A stretch of 5,805 nucleotides of DNA from Alphaproteobacteria bacterium (GTDB taxonomy: Bacteria; Pseudomonadota; Alphaproteobacteria; Micropepsales; Micropepsaceae): assembly GCA_026400305.1 (NCBI GenBank), contig JAPLPI010000113.1, positions 1 through 5,805 of the forward strand, read 5' to 3'. Position numbers and translations under genes: made by a program. Below, one piece after another: positions 5,784 to 5,805 of the stretch. A model generated the notes under the pieces. It was given only the letters and a program-made list of their open reading frames with translations. It made no database searches and was not told where the DNA came from. How positions within the stretch are numbered: position 1 is the stretch's first letter; each line of letters starts with the position of its first letter.

Positions 5784-5805
5784 AGAATTAGTCTTTGTTG
5801 TCGGG
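5769..5805. mobile_element. Possible insertion-sequence end at the window edge
   Basis: From the CTAG at 5769-5772, the sequence continues GCAGGCTGCTGAAGAATTAG and on to the window end. From memory, terminal repeats of several bacterial insertion sequences read similarly (a GGCTGCTGAA core followed by an A/T-rich stretch), sometimes next to CTAG. It also has the perfect symmetry AGCAG-G-CTGCT (5771-5781). No transposase is visible because only 22 nt remain after the stop codon. The alternative is an ordinary gene end with a chance palindrome. Confidence 0.22.

Overview
The window is GC-rich and gene-dense. The codon use, the small-protein repertoire and the protein sequences look like an alphaproteobacterial chromosome. 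That placement is inferred from protein flavour only; no rRNA or marker gene is present. There are five intact-looking genes on mixed strands, one small ORF and one clearly damaged gene. I see no tRNA, rRNA, CRISPR array, phage gene or defence system.

Layout. Positions 1-81 hold no gene but contain a strong GC hairpin (33-56). At 82-426 (minus) is a small predicted lipoprotein with two copies of a Y-x-V-G-[YW]-x-x-G motif. At 632-1228 (minus) is an iron-type superoxide dismutase (sodB-like). All four metal ligands are present, but the frame has an in-frame amber codon at 851-853, the gateway tyrosine is a cysteine, and the reading frame runs about 63 codons past the expected end. At 1461-1682 (plus) is a 73-residue conserved-type small protein with a TTG start. 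Its stop lies 3 nt from the stop of a convergent class III PLP aminotransferase (1686-3074, minus). A 79-nt divergent spacer carrying a 7-bp inverted repeat separates the aminotransferase from a membrane-anchored DUF1499 protein (3154-3915, plus). The DUF1499 gene overlaps by 20 nt, tail to tail, a metallo-beta-lactamase-fold hydrolase of the LACTB2-like type (3896-4777, minus, GTG start). Another divergent spacer (4778-4892) precedes an unrecognised 296-residue protein (4893-5783, plus, GTG start with a good ribosome binding site). Its 3' end runs into a sequence that may be an insertion-sequence end at the window edge.

How the genes relate. Orientation alternates (minus, minus, plus, minus, plus, minus, plus), so there is no multi-gene operon and no evident shared pathway. 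The aminotransferase (amine or amino-acid nitrogen transfer), SodB (superoxide removal) and the hydrolase are ordinary housekeeping or accessory metabolism. The most notable points are the superoxide dismutase with a single nonsense codon, the possibly truncated unknown gene at the right edge, and the inverted repeats in the regulatory spacers. I found no convincing new multi-gene system.
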